A DNA stretch of 64,000 bases from CAWHMS01 sp963830495 (GTDB lineage: Bacteria; Actinomycetota; Actinomycetes; Propionibacteriales; Nocardioidaceae). Position numbers and translations under genes: made by a program. The stretch covers positions 62,001 to 126,000 of the forward strand of contig CAWHMS010000001.1 in NCBI GenBank assembly GCA_963830495.1. The letters run 5' to 3'. This document shows positions 7,226 through 15,534 of the stretch, in pieces (positions within the stretch are counted from its first letter, which is position 1; each line of letters opens with the position of its first letter). The notes under the pieces were generated by a model. The model saw only the letters and a program-made list of their open reading frames with translations. It made no database searches and had not been told where the DNA came from.

Positions 7226-10200
7226 CTACCGGGCCGTGACCGTCCAGCCGGTCTTCCGCAACGGGTTGCCGGCTCGGTCGGTGATCGAGCTGAAGAGCGT
7301 GACCGTATAGCTCTTGCCCGACCTGAGGTTGCGAGCCGGGTCGAGAGTTGCGGTCTTGGCGCCGTCGCTCGTCTTCACCGCCGCTGAGAGCCGGTGCTGC
7401 TGGCCCTCCACGGAGAGCGCCATCGTCGTGGTGCCCACGCCCTTGACCGGTTCGCTGAATCGGGCCACGAAGCTGGCCGAGCGTGTCGCGGTCTTGGTCG
7501 GTGTCTTCTTGACGACGCGCGGCGCGCTGGAGTCCACCGTGAAGCCCCGCCACGCGGAGCCGCCGAGCAGGTTGTTACCCGCGTCGTACGCCGACACGCG
7601 CCACTCGTACCCACCGTCGGCGAAAGTCGTGGTCGGCGCCCAGCTCAGGCCCACCGTCGTCACTCCCGAGGCGGAGGTCGAGCCCTTCGCACGTGCTTCG
7701 AACCGGTACGACGTCGCGCCGTCGACCGGGAGCCAGGTGAAGTAGCCGTCGCGGTTGACGACGTACTTGTCGGCGCCGGGCGCGACCTGCGTTGGCGGGT
7801 TGCCCCTGATGGTGAAGGAGTGCACGTCGCTCCACCGGCCGGGCAGGTTGTAGCCGTCGATGCGCCTGACACGCCACAGGTACGGCACGGTCGAAGGCGG
7901 CAGCACCTTGTCGAAGACGGCGTACGACGGCTGGGTCACGGTCGTGCTCACAACCCGATTGGCGGCCGAGAACGTCGAGTCGTTGTTCTTGTAGACCTCG
8001 ATCGTGTACTTGGCCGCATACGCCTGTGGCTGCCACGAGAAGGTGGGATTGCCGGAGACCCTACCGTCGTCGGTGGGCAGCGTCAGTGCCGGCGCAGGCG
8101 AGTGCTTCTCGATCTCGCGGGCGTTCCCGGTGAGGTCCTTGTTGAGGCTCCAGGCGAGCCCGTTGCCACTGCCGTCGAGGGCCTGCACCCGCCAGTAGAG
8201 CGTGCCCTCCGGCAGCGTTCGCGAAGACACGGTGTAGCTCGTCTGGTCGATCTCCGGCGACGTGATGGTTGCCGAGGTAGCCGGGAAGTTCTTGTCGGTG
8301 CTGATCTGCACCTTGTAGGTCTTGGCCTCCACGGTCGACGGGAGGCCGGTCACGTCGACGTCGTTGCCGGCCTGGTTGGTGTCGAGGTAGTCGTCCCAGG
8401 ACAGGACCACCTCGTCCCGGAACTTCGGCACGATGCCGCCGAGCACCGTGTCGCTTTCGTGCTGCCGCTCCTCAAGCCCGGAGATCGGGTTGGAGCGCTT
8501 GTCGAAGGAGTGCGTGGCCGCAGTCGGATCGGGCGCGCAGACGCCGGTCGCCTTGCAGGGCCTGATCACCCAGTAGTACGCCGTCCCCGCCTGGCTGTCG
8601 GGCAGCTGCTCCTGCGGCGCCCACATCGTGTTGGAGGTGCGGGCCTTGGGGTTGGTCACGGGGTTGTAGATCAGGTTGGTCAGCTGCAGGTCTCGGGAGA
8701 GGTAGACCATGTAGTACGCCGCATGGGGCACCGACTGCCACTTCAGGACGGGAGTCTGCTGCAGTGACGCGCAGACCGGAGTCGTGTCCGAGAGCTTGCG
8801 CTGGCAGACCTCCCCGGAGGCGAAGCCCTGGCCGGTCAGAGAGACCCCGTGTCCCGTCGCAGCCGCAAGATCGTCGACCACGAAGGATCGCGTCGGTCCG
8901 GGTCCGGCGACCTGGGCTCCGTCCTGATACGCGACGACGAACCAGCTGTAGGTGCCGGGCTTGAGGTGGTCGTCGGACAGATCGGTGGCCGCCGCGTACG
9001 GGAACGACTCCGTCAGGGCGGCGTACGAGTCGGTGCCGGCGACTCCGACGTACACCTTGTAGTAGTCCGCCGGCTCGCCCTCGCCGTCGAACCACGGCTC
9101 CCACGCCAGCGACGGGAATCGGGTGCTGTGCGCGAGGCTCGCCGGTGCCGCGGGCGTCAACGCCGACACTCCGGTGTCGTCCAGCACCGCGTCGGTCACC
9201 TGGAACTGGCGCCCGCCGAACAGTGGGATCTGGGTGAGCGCGCCGTCGTCGCCGATCGCCTGGACGGTCCAGGTGAACGGCCCGTCCGCGGAGTCGAGCC
9301 GCTGGCTCCCGGTGGGGGTGTACGACGTGGAGTGGGTGGTGGCGGTGACGCTGCCTCCGCCGGCCTTCTTGATCGTGACCTTGTAGCTCTCCGCCTGCGG
9401 ATAGGGCGCCCAGGTCAAGGTCGGTACGTCGACCGCCGGCGACACCGCATCGGGCGGCGAGAGCTGCGTGACGAGCGCTGGCGTGAACGTGAAGGAGTGG
9501 ATCTGCGACCAGGTGCCGTTGATGCCGCCGGGGGCGTCCAGGCCACGCACCCGCCAGTACCAGAGGTAACCGGGGCTCGGGTGGCAGAGGTCCCCGCCGA
9601 ACCGCGTCGTGTAGGTCGTCTGCTTGGTCAGGCAGCTGTCGTACTGGCCGGGCGAGAAGTTCGGGTCGGAGCTCAGCTGCAGCTCGTAGGAGCTCGCATG
9701 CGGTACGGGCGACCACTCGTAGTACATCGGGTTCGAGACGGAGCCGGAGTCGGCCGGGTAGATCAGCTCGGGCTGGTCCGGCCAGCTCCGCTGGAACTGG
9801 TAGTAGTCGGCCCACGGGGACTTCTTTCCGTTGACGTCGACAGCTCGCACCTGCCACCAGTACTGGTCGTTGCCGAGCGTCTTCGGCCGCGCGTACCGAG
9901 TGGAGTACACGGTCGCCGAGTCGACGATGGTGTTGAACTGGTCGTCTGTGCTGACCTGGATCTCGTACCTCACCGCGCCCGGCACCGGCTCCCAGTCCAG
10001 CGCCGCGTCAGTGACCTGGGTCGAAGGGCTGTCGTCCGGTGCCGTCAACGTGGGGGCGGGCAACGGCTCGATCGTGAAGTGTCCGACCTCGGACCACAGC
10101 GTGTTGAACCCGCCGGAGAAGTTCGCCTTGACATGCCAGGAGTAGGTCACGGCGGGGTCCGGCGCGGGGAACAGGAACGACGTCGTCTTGGAGGTGTAGG

Positions 10201-10711
10201 TCTTCGGCTGCACGAAGGCGTCGTCGTCGTCGATCTCGATCGTGTACGACGTGGCCTTGACCACCGGCGTCCAGGCGAGAAGGGCGGCCTCGTCCGGCTG
10301 TTGCAGTGACTCGCCCTCCGGAGGCGACACCAGCGCAGGTCCGGCGACCTCGGAGCCGGTGAAGGAGGCCGTGGCCCACGCCCCCCGAGTCCCGGTCGCG
10401 CCGACACCCCGGACGCGCCAGAACAGCTCTCCGCCGGGCAGGTTGGTGGTCGGGGTGGCGCGGCGGTTCGTCGTGCTGACCGAGTAGCTCAGCGAGGAGA
10501 AGCCGCTGTCGGCCGACAGCTGCACCTCGTAGCGTGCCGCACCCGCCACGCGCTTCCAGCTCAGCACCGGCTGTCCGGAGACGGCCGTGCCGGTCGGTGC
10601 GAGGGCGGTGGGGACAGCCGGGGCTGCGGCGGCCGCGGATGCTCCGCCGAGGTGCACGAGTGCCGCGAGCAGCGCGACGACGAGCAGACGAGACAGGGTT
10701 CGGTGCGGCAC
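7226..10711 (-). CDS. Large secreted protein of fibronectin-III/Ig-like repeats
   Basis: A 1161-residue exported protein. Residues 1-30 are a signal peptide (hydrophobic LLVVALLAALVHL, then ASAAAAA). The rest is about ten beta-sandwich repeats of roughly 100 residues, each with a core like YEVQLS...F and a later WRVRAxD or WRVQALD, which is the fibronectin type III pattern. The last 100 residues differ and resemble a Big_5/Ig-like domain (FSEPVKGVGTTTM, DRAGNPL). There is no LPXTG sorting signal and no C-terminal membrane anchor, so it is either released or held non-covalently. An adhesin, matrix or carbohydrate-binding role is a guess. It sits between a wall hydrolase and membrane proteases, close to the Tad locus. 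Confidence 0.75.
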   Translation of the reverse strand: MPHRTLSRLLVVALLAALVHLGGASAAAAAPAVPTALAPTGTAVSGQPVLSWKRVAGAARYEVQLSADSGFSSLSYSVSTTNRRATPTTNLPGGELFWRVRGVGATGTRGAWATASFTGSEVAGPALVSPPEGESLQQPDEAALLAWTPVVKATSYTIEIDDDDAFVQPKTYTSKTTSFLFPAPDPAVTYSWHVKANFSGGFNTLWSEVGHFTIEPLPAPTLTAPDDSPSTQVTDAALDWEPVPGAVRYEIQVSTDDQFNTIVDSATVYSTRYARPKTLGNDQYWWQVRAVDVNGKKSPWADYYQFQRSWPDQPELIYPADSGSVSNPMYYEWSPVPHASSYELQLSSDPNFSPGQYDSCLTKQTTYTTRFGGDLCHPSPGYLWYWRVRGLDAPGGINGTWSQIHSFTFTPALVTQLSPPDAVSPAVDVPTLTWAPYPQAESYKVTIKKAGGGSVTATTHSTSYTPTGSQRLDSADGPFTWTVQAIGDDGALTQIPLFGGRQFQVTDAVLDDTGVSALTPAAPASLAHSTRFPSLAWEPWFDGEGEPADYYKVYVGVAGTDSYAALTESFPYAAATDLSDDHLKPGTYSWFVVAYQDGAQVAGPGPTRSFVVDDLAAATGHGVSLTGQGFASGEVCQRKLSDTTPVCASLQQTPVLKWQSVPHAAYYMVYLSRDLQLTNLIYNPVTNPKARTSNTMWAPQEQLPDSQAGTAYYWVIRPCKATGVCAPDPTAATHSFDKRSNPISGLEERQHESDTVLGGIVPKFRDEVVLSWDDYLDTNQAGNDVDVTGLPSTVEAKTYKVQISTDKNFPATSATITSPEIDQTSYTVSSRTLPEGTLYWRVQALDGSGNGLAWSLNKDLTGNAREIEKHSPAPALTLPTDDGRVSGNPTFSWQPQAYAAKYTIEVYKNNDSTFSAANRVVSTTVTQPSYAVFDKVLPPSTVPYLWRVRRIDGYNLPGRWSDVHSFTIRGNPPTQVAPGADKYVVNRDGYFTWLPVDGATSYRFEARAKGSTSASGVTTVGLSWAPTTTFADGGYEWRVSAYDAGNNLLGGSAWRGFTVDSSAPRVVKKTPTKTATRSASFVARFSEPVKGVGTTTMALSVEGQQHRLSAAVKTSDGAKTATLDPARNLRSGKSYTVTLFSSITDRAGNPLRKTGWTVTAR

Positions 10712-10824
10712 GGTGTCTCCTGAGGGCGGGGCAAACAGACGTCAAGCGGACCGTACTCATCGACGCACCCTTTCGGTATGAAACGGGACACAATCGTCCG
10801 AACGGGTGAGTGGGGCGAGTTGCC

Positions 10825-10830
10825 TAGGAT
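10825..10830 (+). promoter_or_regulatory. -10 hexamer TAGGAT, leaderless start of the peptidase gene
   Basis: TAGGAT lies 6 nt before the GTG at 10837 and no Shine-Dalgarno is present. It supports GTG 10837 as the start. Confidence 0.45.
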
Positions 10831-10836
10831 TGCCAG

Positions 10837-12138
10837 GTGCCCGCCCGAGACTCCGTGACCAGACCCGCAGCGTCCGGGCTGGTGCTGGTCATCTCGCTCT
10901 TGGTCACGTTCGCGCTCCTCGGGCTCGGGTTGGCGGTGATCGCCGGCGCCGACGACGACACCCGGAGTGGAGCCGCTCCGGACCCGCGGCTGGCGGAGCA
11001 GACCGACCGCCAAGCCGCCTCCGTGGCGCTGCTACGCCGGCAGCAGTCCGCCGTACGCCGCGATGCGCCACGCGCCTATGCCGCGACGTGGGCGGCGGCG
11101 GACGCCGCGCAGCGCCGAGCGCGGGCGGTGTACGTCAACCTGGAGGAGCTCGGGGTCGACCGATTCTCGCCCCGGCTGCTGGCCAACACTCTCGGCGGCG
11201 TGTCGGTGGAGCGCCGGCCGGACTTCGGCGTGGACGCCTGGACGGCCGATGTCGAGGTGAGTTGGCGGATCGGCGGCTTCGACCGACGACCCGCGACCTC
11301 GACGGTGACCTACACCTTCGTCGAGGGCGCGGCGGGTCGAGCTTCGGTTGCCGAGATCAGCGGCTCGTCGTCCGGGCGCGACCCGGTCTGGCTGGTGGAC
11401 GGCCTGGACGTCGTGCGCAGGTCGCACACCTTGGCGGTCGCCACGACCGGCTCGGCAGCCCGCCAGCTGAGCAGCGACCTCGTGCGCGCGGTGCGCCAGG
11501 TGCGGACGGTGCTGCCCGACTGGCGGGGTGGCGTCGCGGCCCTCTGGCCGGGCTCGACGGTGCAGATGGAGGCGGTACTGGGCTCGGCCCCGGCCGCGTC
11601 CGTCGGGATCGCTGCGGTGAGCGCCTCGGTGGACGGGTCGGGTGATCCACGATCTCCGGTGGCCATCGTGCTCAATCCCCGGGTGTTCGCGACGATCGGG
11701 CCGATCGCCAGGCAGGTCGTGATCGCACACGAGGCGGCCCACGTCGCGAGCGGCGCGGTCACCGTGGACATGCCGTTGTGGGTGGCCGAGGGATTCGCCG
11801 ACTACGTCGGCCTGGCGGCTGTCGACGTACCGCTGTCGGTGTCGGCCCGGCTGGCCCTCCGGCAGGTGCGCGAGCAGGGCGCACCGGCGAGCCTGCCGTC
11901 CGACCGGCAGTTCGCGACCGATGCCCGCACACTGCCGGCGTCGTACGAGCTGGCCTGGCTGGCGGCACGACTGATCGCACGCGAGTACGGCGAACCGCGG
12001 TTGGTCGCCTTCCATCGAGCGGTCGTCGATGCTCCGGACGAGCTGGCGGCGGCCTTCGACGAGGTGCTCGGGGTGAGCGAGGCCGAGTTCACCCGCGACT
12101 GGCAGGCCCACCTCACAGGACTCGCCGGTGGCGGCTGA
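10837..12138 (+). CDS. Membrane-anchored gluzincin-type zinc peptidase
   Basis: A 433-residue protein with one N-terminal membrane segment (about residues 12-37, VLVISLLVTFALLGLGLAVI), an extracellular region of about 250 residues, and a C-terminal metallopeptidase core. HEAAH at 298-302 supplies two histidine ligands and the catalytic Glu; WVAEGFADY with Glu318, 16 residues later, is the third ligand, as in peptidase MA clan families. The substrate is unknown. The next gene overlaps its 3' end by 11 nt and is also a zinc protease, so the two are translated together. I place it with uncharacterised actinobacterial peptidase_MA_2-like proteins. The function in surface protein turnover is an inference from topology. 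Confidence 0.75.
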   Translation: MPARDSVTRPAASGLVLVISLLVTFALLGLGLAVIAGADDDTRSGAAPDPRLAEQTDRQAASVALLRRQQSAVRRDAPRAYAATWAAADAAQRRARAVYVNLEELGVDRFSPRLLANTLGGVSVERRPDFGVDAWTADVEVSWRIGGFDRRPATSTVTYTFVEGAAGRASVAEISGSSSGRDPVWLVDGLDVVRRSHTLAVATTGSAARQLSSDLVRAVRQVRTVLPDWRGGVAALWPGSTVQMEAVLGSAPAASVGIAAVSASVDGSGDPRSPVAIVLNPRVFATIGPIARQVVIAHEAAHVASGAVTVDMPLWVAEGFADYVGLAAVDVPLSVSARLALRQVREQGAPASLPSDRQFATDARTLPASYELAWLAARLIAREYGEPRLVAFHRAVVDAPDELAAAFDEVLGVSEAEFTRDWQAHLTGLAGGG

Positions 12139-13408
12139 GCCGGCCGAGCGGCGACGGGCCTGGGCGCTGCTCCTCCTCCTCGCGGCTGTCTTCGGAGTAC
12201 TGGTCGCCGTCTGGACGCCGTGGGGCATTCCGGGGACCGGCGCGCCGCGGCCGCCGGCGGAGGAGTTCTTCTCGGCACAGGAGATCGCCCGCAGTGAGGC
12301 GTTCTCCGCGGCCATCAAGTGGCCCGGACGCCTGAGTCTGGTCGTCGGCCTGGTCGTGGCCGCCCTGCTCGGCTTCAGCCGAGTCGGGCGGCGGCTGGTG
12401 GCGTGGGTGCGTGCCCGGGTCGGGCGCTGGTGGGTGCAGGTCGTCGTGCTGGCGGTGGCGGTGACCCTCATCCAGAGGATCGTCGGACTCCCCTTCTCGG
12501 TCTGGGCGCGCTCGATCAGTCTCGATTACGGGCTGGCGACCGACAGCTGGGCGGCCTGGGCCGTCGACGTGGTCACGTCCTGGGCCATCTCCACGACGGT
12601 GACCACGCTGGCGATGCTCGCCCTGGTGGCGCTGGCCCGGAGGTTGCCGAGCCGGTGGTATCTCGCGGCAGCCGGGGGAGCCGCCGCCCTTGTCGTCTCG
12701 CTGTCCTTCGTCTACCCCGTTGTCTTCGAGCCGATCTTCAACGACTTCACCTCGATGCCTGACAGTGCCTTGCGCACGGATCTGATCGAGCTCGCAGAGC
12801 AGGACGGCCTCGAGGTGTCCGACGTACTCGTCGCCGACGCGTCTCGTCGCACGACGGCACTCAACGCGTACGTGTCTGGCTTCGGCAGCACCAAGCGCAT
12901 CGTCGTCTACGACAACCTCGTCGACAATGCGCCGCCCGCCGAGGTCCGGTTGATCGTCGCGCACGAGCTCAGTCACGCCAAGTACGACGACGTGCTCAAT
13001 GGCACCGTCGAAGGTGCTGTCGGGGCTGGCTTCGCCATGGTGGGCCTCTTCCTGCTGCTCAGCGCCGACCGGGTCCGCCGGCCGCTGGGCGCGCGCGCCG
13101 CAGGTGACCCGGCCGCCGTACCCGTCGTCCTGGCGCTGGTCGCCTTCGGGATGTTCTTGTCCGCCCCGATCCAGAACACGATCAGCCGGCAGGTCGAGGC
13201 GAGAGCCGACGCGCACTCGCTCGAACTGACCGATGACCCGGACACGTTCATCGATATCCAGCAACGGCTTGCCGTCACGAACATCTCCAATCTGGACCCC
13301 AACCCGGTGCTGAGCTTCTGGTTCGGCAGCCATCCCACGACCCTCGACCGCATCGGCATGGCGCTCGACTATGGGTCCGGCCAGGCGCAGGCAGGCTCAG
13401 CGCCGTGA
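12128..13408 (+). CDS. M48-family CAAX prenyl protease/Ste24-like membrane metalloprotease
   Basis: A 426-residue integral membrane protease. Several membrane segments (about residues 10-30, 68-90, 103-122, 150-170, 178-198) precede the zinc site HELSH at 279-283, two more segments follow (297-312, 331-346), and EARADAHS at 357-364 gives the third ligand Glu357. SHPTTLDRI near the C terminus is the usual M48 end. Bacterial members degrade damaged membrane proteins; prenylated substrates are not expected here. It starts at GTG 12128 inside the preceding peptidase gene and its own TGA overlaps the GTG of pimB (GTGA at 13405-13408), so peptidase, M48 protease and mannosyltransferase form one coupled unit. 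Confidence 0.85.
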   Translation: MAAEPAERRRAWALLLLLAAVFGVLVAVWTPWGIPGTGAPRPPAEEFFSAQEIARSEAFSAAIKWPGRLSLVVGLVVAALLGFSRVGRRLVAWVRARVGRWWVQVVVLAVAVTLIQRIVGLPFSVWARSISLDYGLATDSWAAWAVDVVTSWAISTTVTTLAMLALVALARRLPSRWYLAAAGGAAALVVSLSFVYPVVFEPIFNDFTSMPDSALRTDLIELAEQDGLEVSDVLVADASRRTTALNAYVSGFGSTKRIVVYDNLVDNAPPAEVRLIVAHELSHAKYDDVLNGTVEGAVGAGFAMVGLFLLLSADRVRRPLGARAAGDPAAVPVVLALVAFGMFLSAPIQNTISRQVEARADAHSLELTDDPDTFIDIQQRLAVTNISNLDPNPVLSFWFGSHPTTLDRIGMALDYGSGQAQAGSAP

Positions 13409-14491
13409 CCGGAACGCTGGTGGTCACCAACGACTTCCCCCCGACGCGGCGGGATCGAGTCGTTCGTGCTGTCGCTCTGCGGCGAGATGCCTCCGGACGA
13501 GGTCGTCGTGTACACGGCCAAGATGGCTGGTTCCGAGCAGTTCGACGCGACCCTGCCGTACCCGGTGATCCGCGATCGGGCCCGCATGCTGCTGCCCACG
13601 CGGCGGGTCGGCCGCGCGGTACGGCGCACGGCGCTGCAGCATGACTGCGAGCGGGTGCTCTTCGGTGCGGCGGCGCCACTGGGTCTGCTGGCAGCCGGAC
13701 TTCGGCGCAGCGGTGTGCGGGAGATCGTCGGTGTCACCCACGGCCACGAGGTCTGGTGGGCGAAGGTGCCGGGCACCCGACAGCTGATCCGACGGATCGG
13801 TGACCAGACAGATGTGCTGACGTATGTCAGCGAGTACTGCCGGCGGCAGATCAGCCCCGCGCTCTCGGTCGATGCCGCGGGCCGGATGCGCCGGCTGTCG
13901 CCGACGGTCGATACGGCGCGCTTTCGCCCGGGGCTCGACGGGAGCCTTGTCCGCGGGCGCTGGGGGATCGGCGCCGGTCGACCCGTCGTGTTGTCTGCAG
14001 CCCGGCTGGTACGGCGCAAAGGCCAGGACACCTTGATCGAGGCCTGGCCGAGGGTGCTCGAGCGCCACCCGGATGCCGTGCTGCTCATCGTGGGGGAGGG
14101 CCCCTCACGCCGTCGGCTCGGACGCATGGTCCGCGGCCTGGGACTGGGCAGGTCGGTGCTCTTCGTCGGAGGCGTCGACTGGGGAGCGATGCCGCAGGTC
14201 TATGCGGCCGCTGATGTGTTCGCCCTGCCCTGCCGGACTCGACGACTCGGCTTGGAGGTCGAGGCGTTCGGCATCGTCTTCATGGAGGCGGCTGCTAGCG
14301 GGCTGCCGGTCGTGGTGGGAGACAGCGGAGGGGCTCCGGAGGCCGTCTCCGGTGCGGCCTGGCATCGAGTCGTCCCGCCGAGGAGTCCTGCACACGTTGC
14401 GGATGCTGTGCTCGACGCGCTGGTGGCTGCCACGACTGCGGGAGAACAAACCGAGGGCCTGACCGGTGGAACCGGCCAGGCCCTCAGCTAG
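13405..14491 (+). CDS. pimB: GT4 glycosyltransferase, PimB type, frameshifted near the start
   Basis: The orthologue by context and motifs of the GDP-mannose-dependent mannosyltransferase that adds the second mannose in phosphatidylinositol mannoside synthesis at the inner membrane face. The start reads LVVTNDFPPT, the standard GT4 opening; one base is missing near 13453, after which the expected GGIESFVLSLCGE continues in the next frame. Further motifs are THGHEVWWAKVPG, SAARLVRRKGQDTLIEAWP and the donor site EAFGIVFMEAAASGLPVV. The last about 30 residues of the family, the C-terminal helix, are lacking: the frame runs into the terminator hairpin and stops at 14491. Either the tail is truly short or a further indel lies after 14430. 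Confidence 0.8.
14453..14485. terminator. Bidirectional hairpin terminator between pimB and flp
   Basis: GAGGGCCTG (14453-14461) pairs with CAGGCCCTC (14477-14485), and CCGGT (14463-14467) pairs with ACCGG (14471-14475). It overlaps the 3' end of the pimB frame and is just past the stop of flp on the other strand. Confidence 0.65.
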
Positions 14492-14500
14492 GGACTGTGA

Positions 14501-14725
14501 TCAGTCGGTGGTGCACTCGCCGTCGGCTTCGGCCGTGCTGCCGGAGCGGGTGCTGATGTCGCCACAGGTGTCGCTGAACGAGTCCTGGACCAGCGTGCCG
14601 ACGGCCCAGACCGCGAGCACGATGACTGCCGCGATCAGCGCGACGAGCAGGCCGTACTCCACGGCCGAGGCGCCCTCTTCGTTGCGACGCTTGGGGCTGG
14701 AGAAGTGCCGAATCATTTCGAGCAT
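14501..14725 (-). CDS. flp: Flp-family type IVb pilin with a two-cysteine tail
   Basis: A 74-residue prepilin. The leader MLEMIRHFSSPKRRNEEG ends at the processing glycine, followed by ASAVEYGLLVALIAAVIV, the Flp signature with Glu5 after the cut and the assembly helix. The C-terminal 30 residues form a polar, acidic tail with Cys54 and Cys71, which could close a disulfide loop; many Flp pilins have no cysteine. A GGAAGGA ribosome site lies about 8 nt before the ATG. It is the last gene on this strand of the Tad locus, 155 nt after the response regulator, and may have its own promoter to give high pilin output. Confidence 0.9.
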   Translation of the reverse strand: MLEMIRHFSSPKRRNEEGASAVEYGLLVALIAAVIVLAVWAVGTLVQDSFSDTCGDISTRSGSTAEADGECTTD

Positions 14726-14866
14726 TTTGGGGGTCCTTCCGGATTGTTCTCTGGTGCTGGTGGGTCGGTCCCCCAGCCATTTCTAATCTTGGCGTTCTGT
14801 CCGCTTTGCCGGTATCGGGTGAGCGGCCATATGCCGTCAGACGAACGGATGATGTTGTGAGTCTCC

Positions 14867-14875
14867 GGGGGGGGG
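14867..14875. repeat. Run of nine G
   Basis: A homopolymer of nine G lies 5-14 nt after the stop of the response regulator and upstream of flp. It is a likely place for length errors in the assembly; slippage that alters flp expression is possible but there is no evidence for it. Confidence 0.6.
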
Positions 14876-14880
14876 CAGCG

Positions 14881-15534
14881 TCAGCTGCCGCTGGTCACCT
14901 TCGTGTGCTCGGGGGACACCAGGCCGGCCTGGATCGCCTTCATGATGGCCTGGGCCCGGTTGGCCGCCCCGAGCTTGTCGTAGATCTTGGAGATATGGGT
15001 CTTCGTCGTCGACTCGCTGATGTAGAGCCGTCGTGCGATCGGTCCCACGCCGTACCCCTCGGCGAGCAGGGCGAGCACCTCGGTCTCCCGTGGGGACAGC
15101 CTCGGCCCCTGCGGTTCCATTCGCCGGCGCATCGCGCTGGCGAGGTCGGGAGCGGTGAAGGAGCGCGGCGACACTGCCGCGTGCCGGGCCGCGGCCACCA
15201 CGTCATCGGCGGGTGCGTCCTTGGGCACGAAGGCTGACGCGCCGGCGTCCAGGGCCGCGAAGAGGTGCTCGTCACCGGCGTACATCGTGAGCACCACGAG
15301 CCCGACCTCGGGACGGCGGGCCCGCCAGGCCCGGACGGCCTCGAGGCCGCTTCCGTCGGGGAGCCGAATGTCGCAGACCACCACGTCCGGCTGGAGCTCG
15401 GCGGCCTGCCGGGTGGCGTCGGCGACCGACGACGCTTCGCCGACGACGCCGAAGTCGGGGTGTCGGTCGAAGGCGCGACGCAGACCCTGACGGATCAGGT
15501 CGTGGTCATCGACGAGCAGAACGCTGTAGGACAT
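14881..15534 (-). CDS. NarL/FixJ-family response regulator of the Tad locus
   Basis: A 217-residue response regulator. The receiver domain (about 1-125) has LLVDDHD for the acidic pocket, VVCDIRLPDG with the phosphoacceptor Asp, VLTMYAG and the Lys of FVPKDAP. The C-terminal LuxR helix-turn-helix (about 145-210) has LSPRETEVLALLAEG and ISESTTKTHISKIYDKL. Start chosen at ATG 15534 because GTGGAG lies just upstream; the alternative GTG 15546 is inside that ribosome site. Its start lies within the 3' end of the histidine kinase gene, so the two are a coupled pair. Its place within the Tad operon suggests it controls pilus genes, which is inference. Confidence 0.85.
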   Translation of the reverse strand: MSYSVLLVDDHDLIRQGLRRAFDRHPDFGVVGEASSVADATRQAAELQPDVVVCDIRLPDGSGLEAVRAWRARRPEVGLVVLTMYAGDEHLFAALDAGASAFVPKDAPADDVVAAARHAAVSPRSFTAPDLASAMRRRMEPQGPRLSPRETEVLALLAEGYGVGPIARRLYISESTTKTHISKIYDKLGAANRAQAIMKAIQAGLVSPEHTKVTSGS

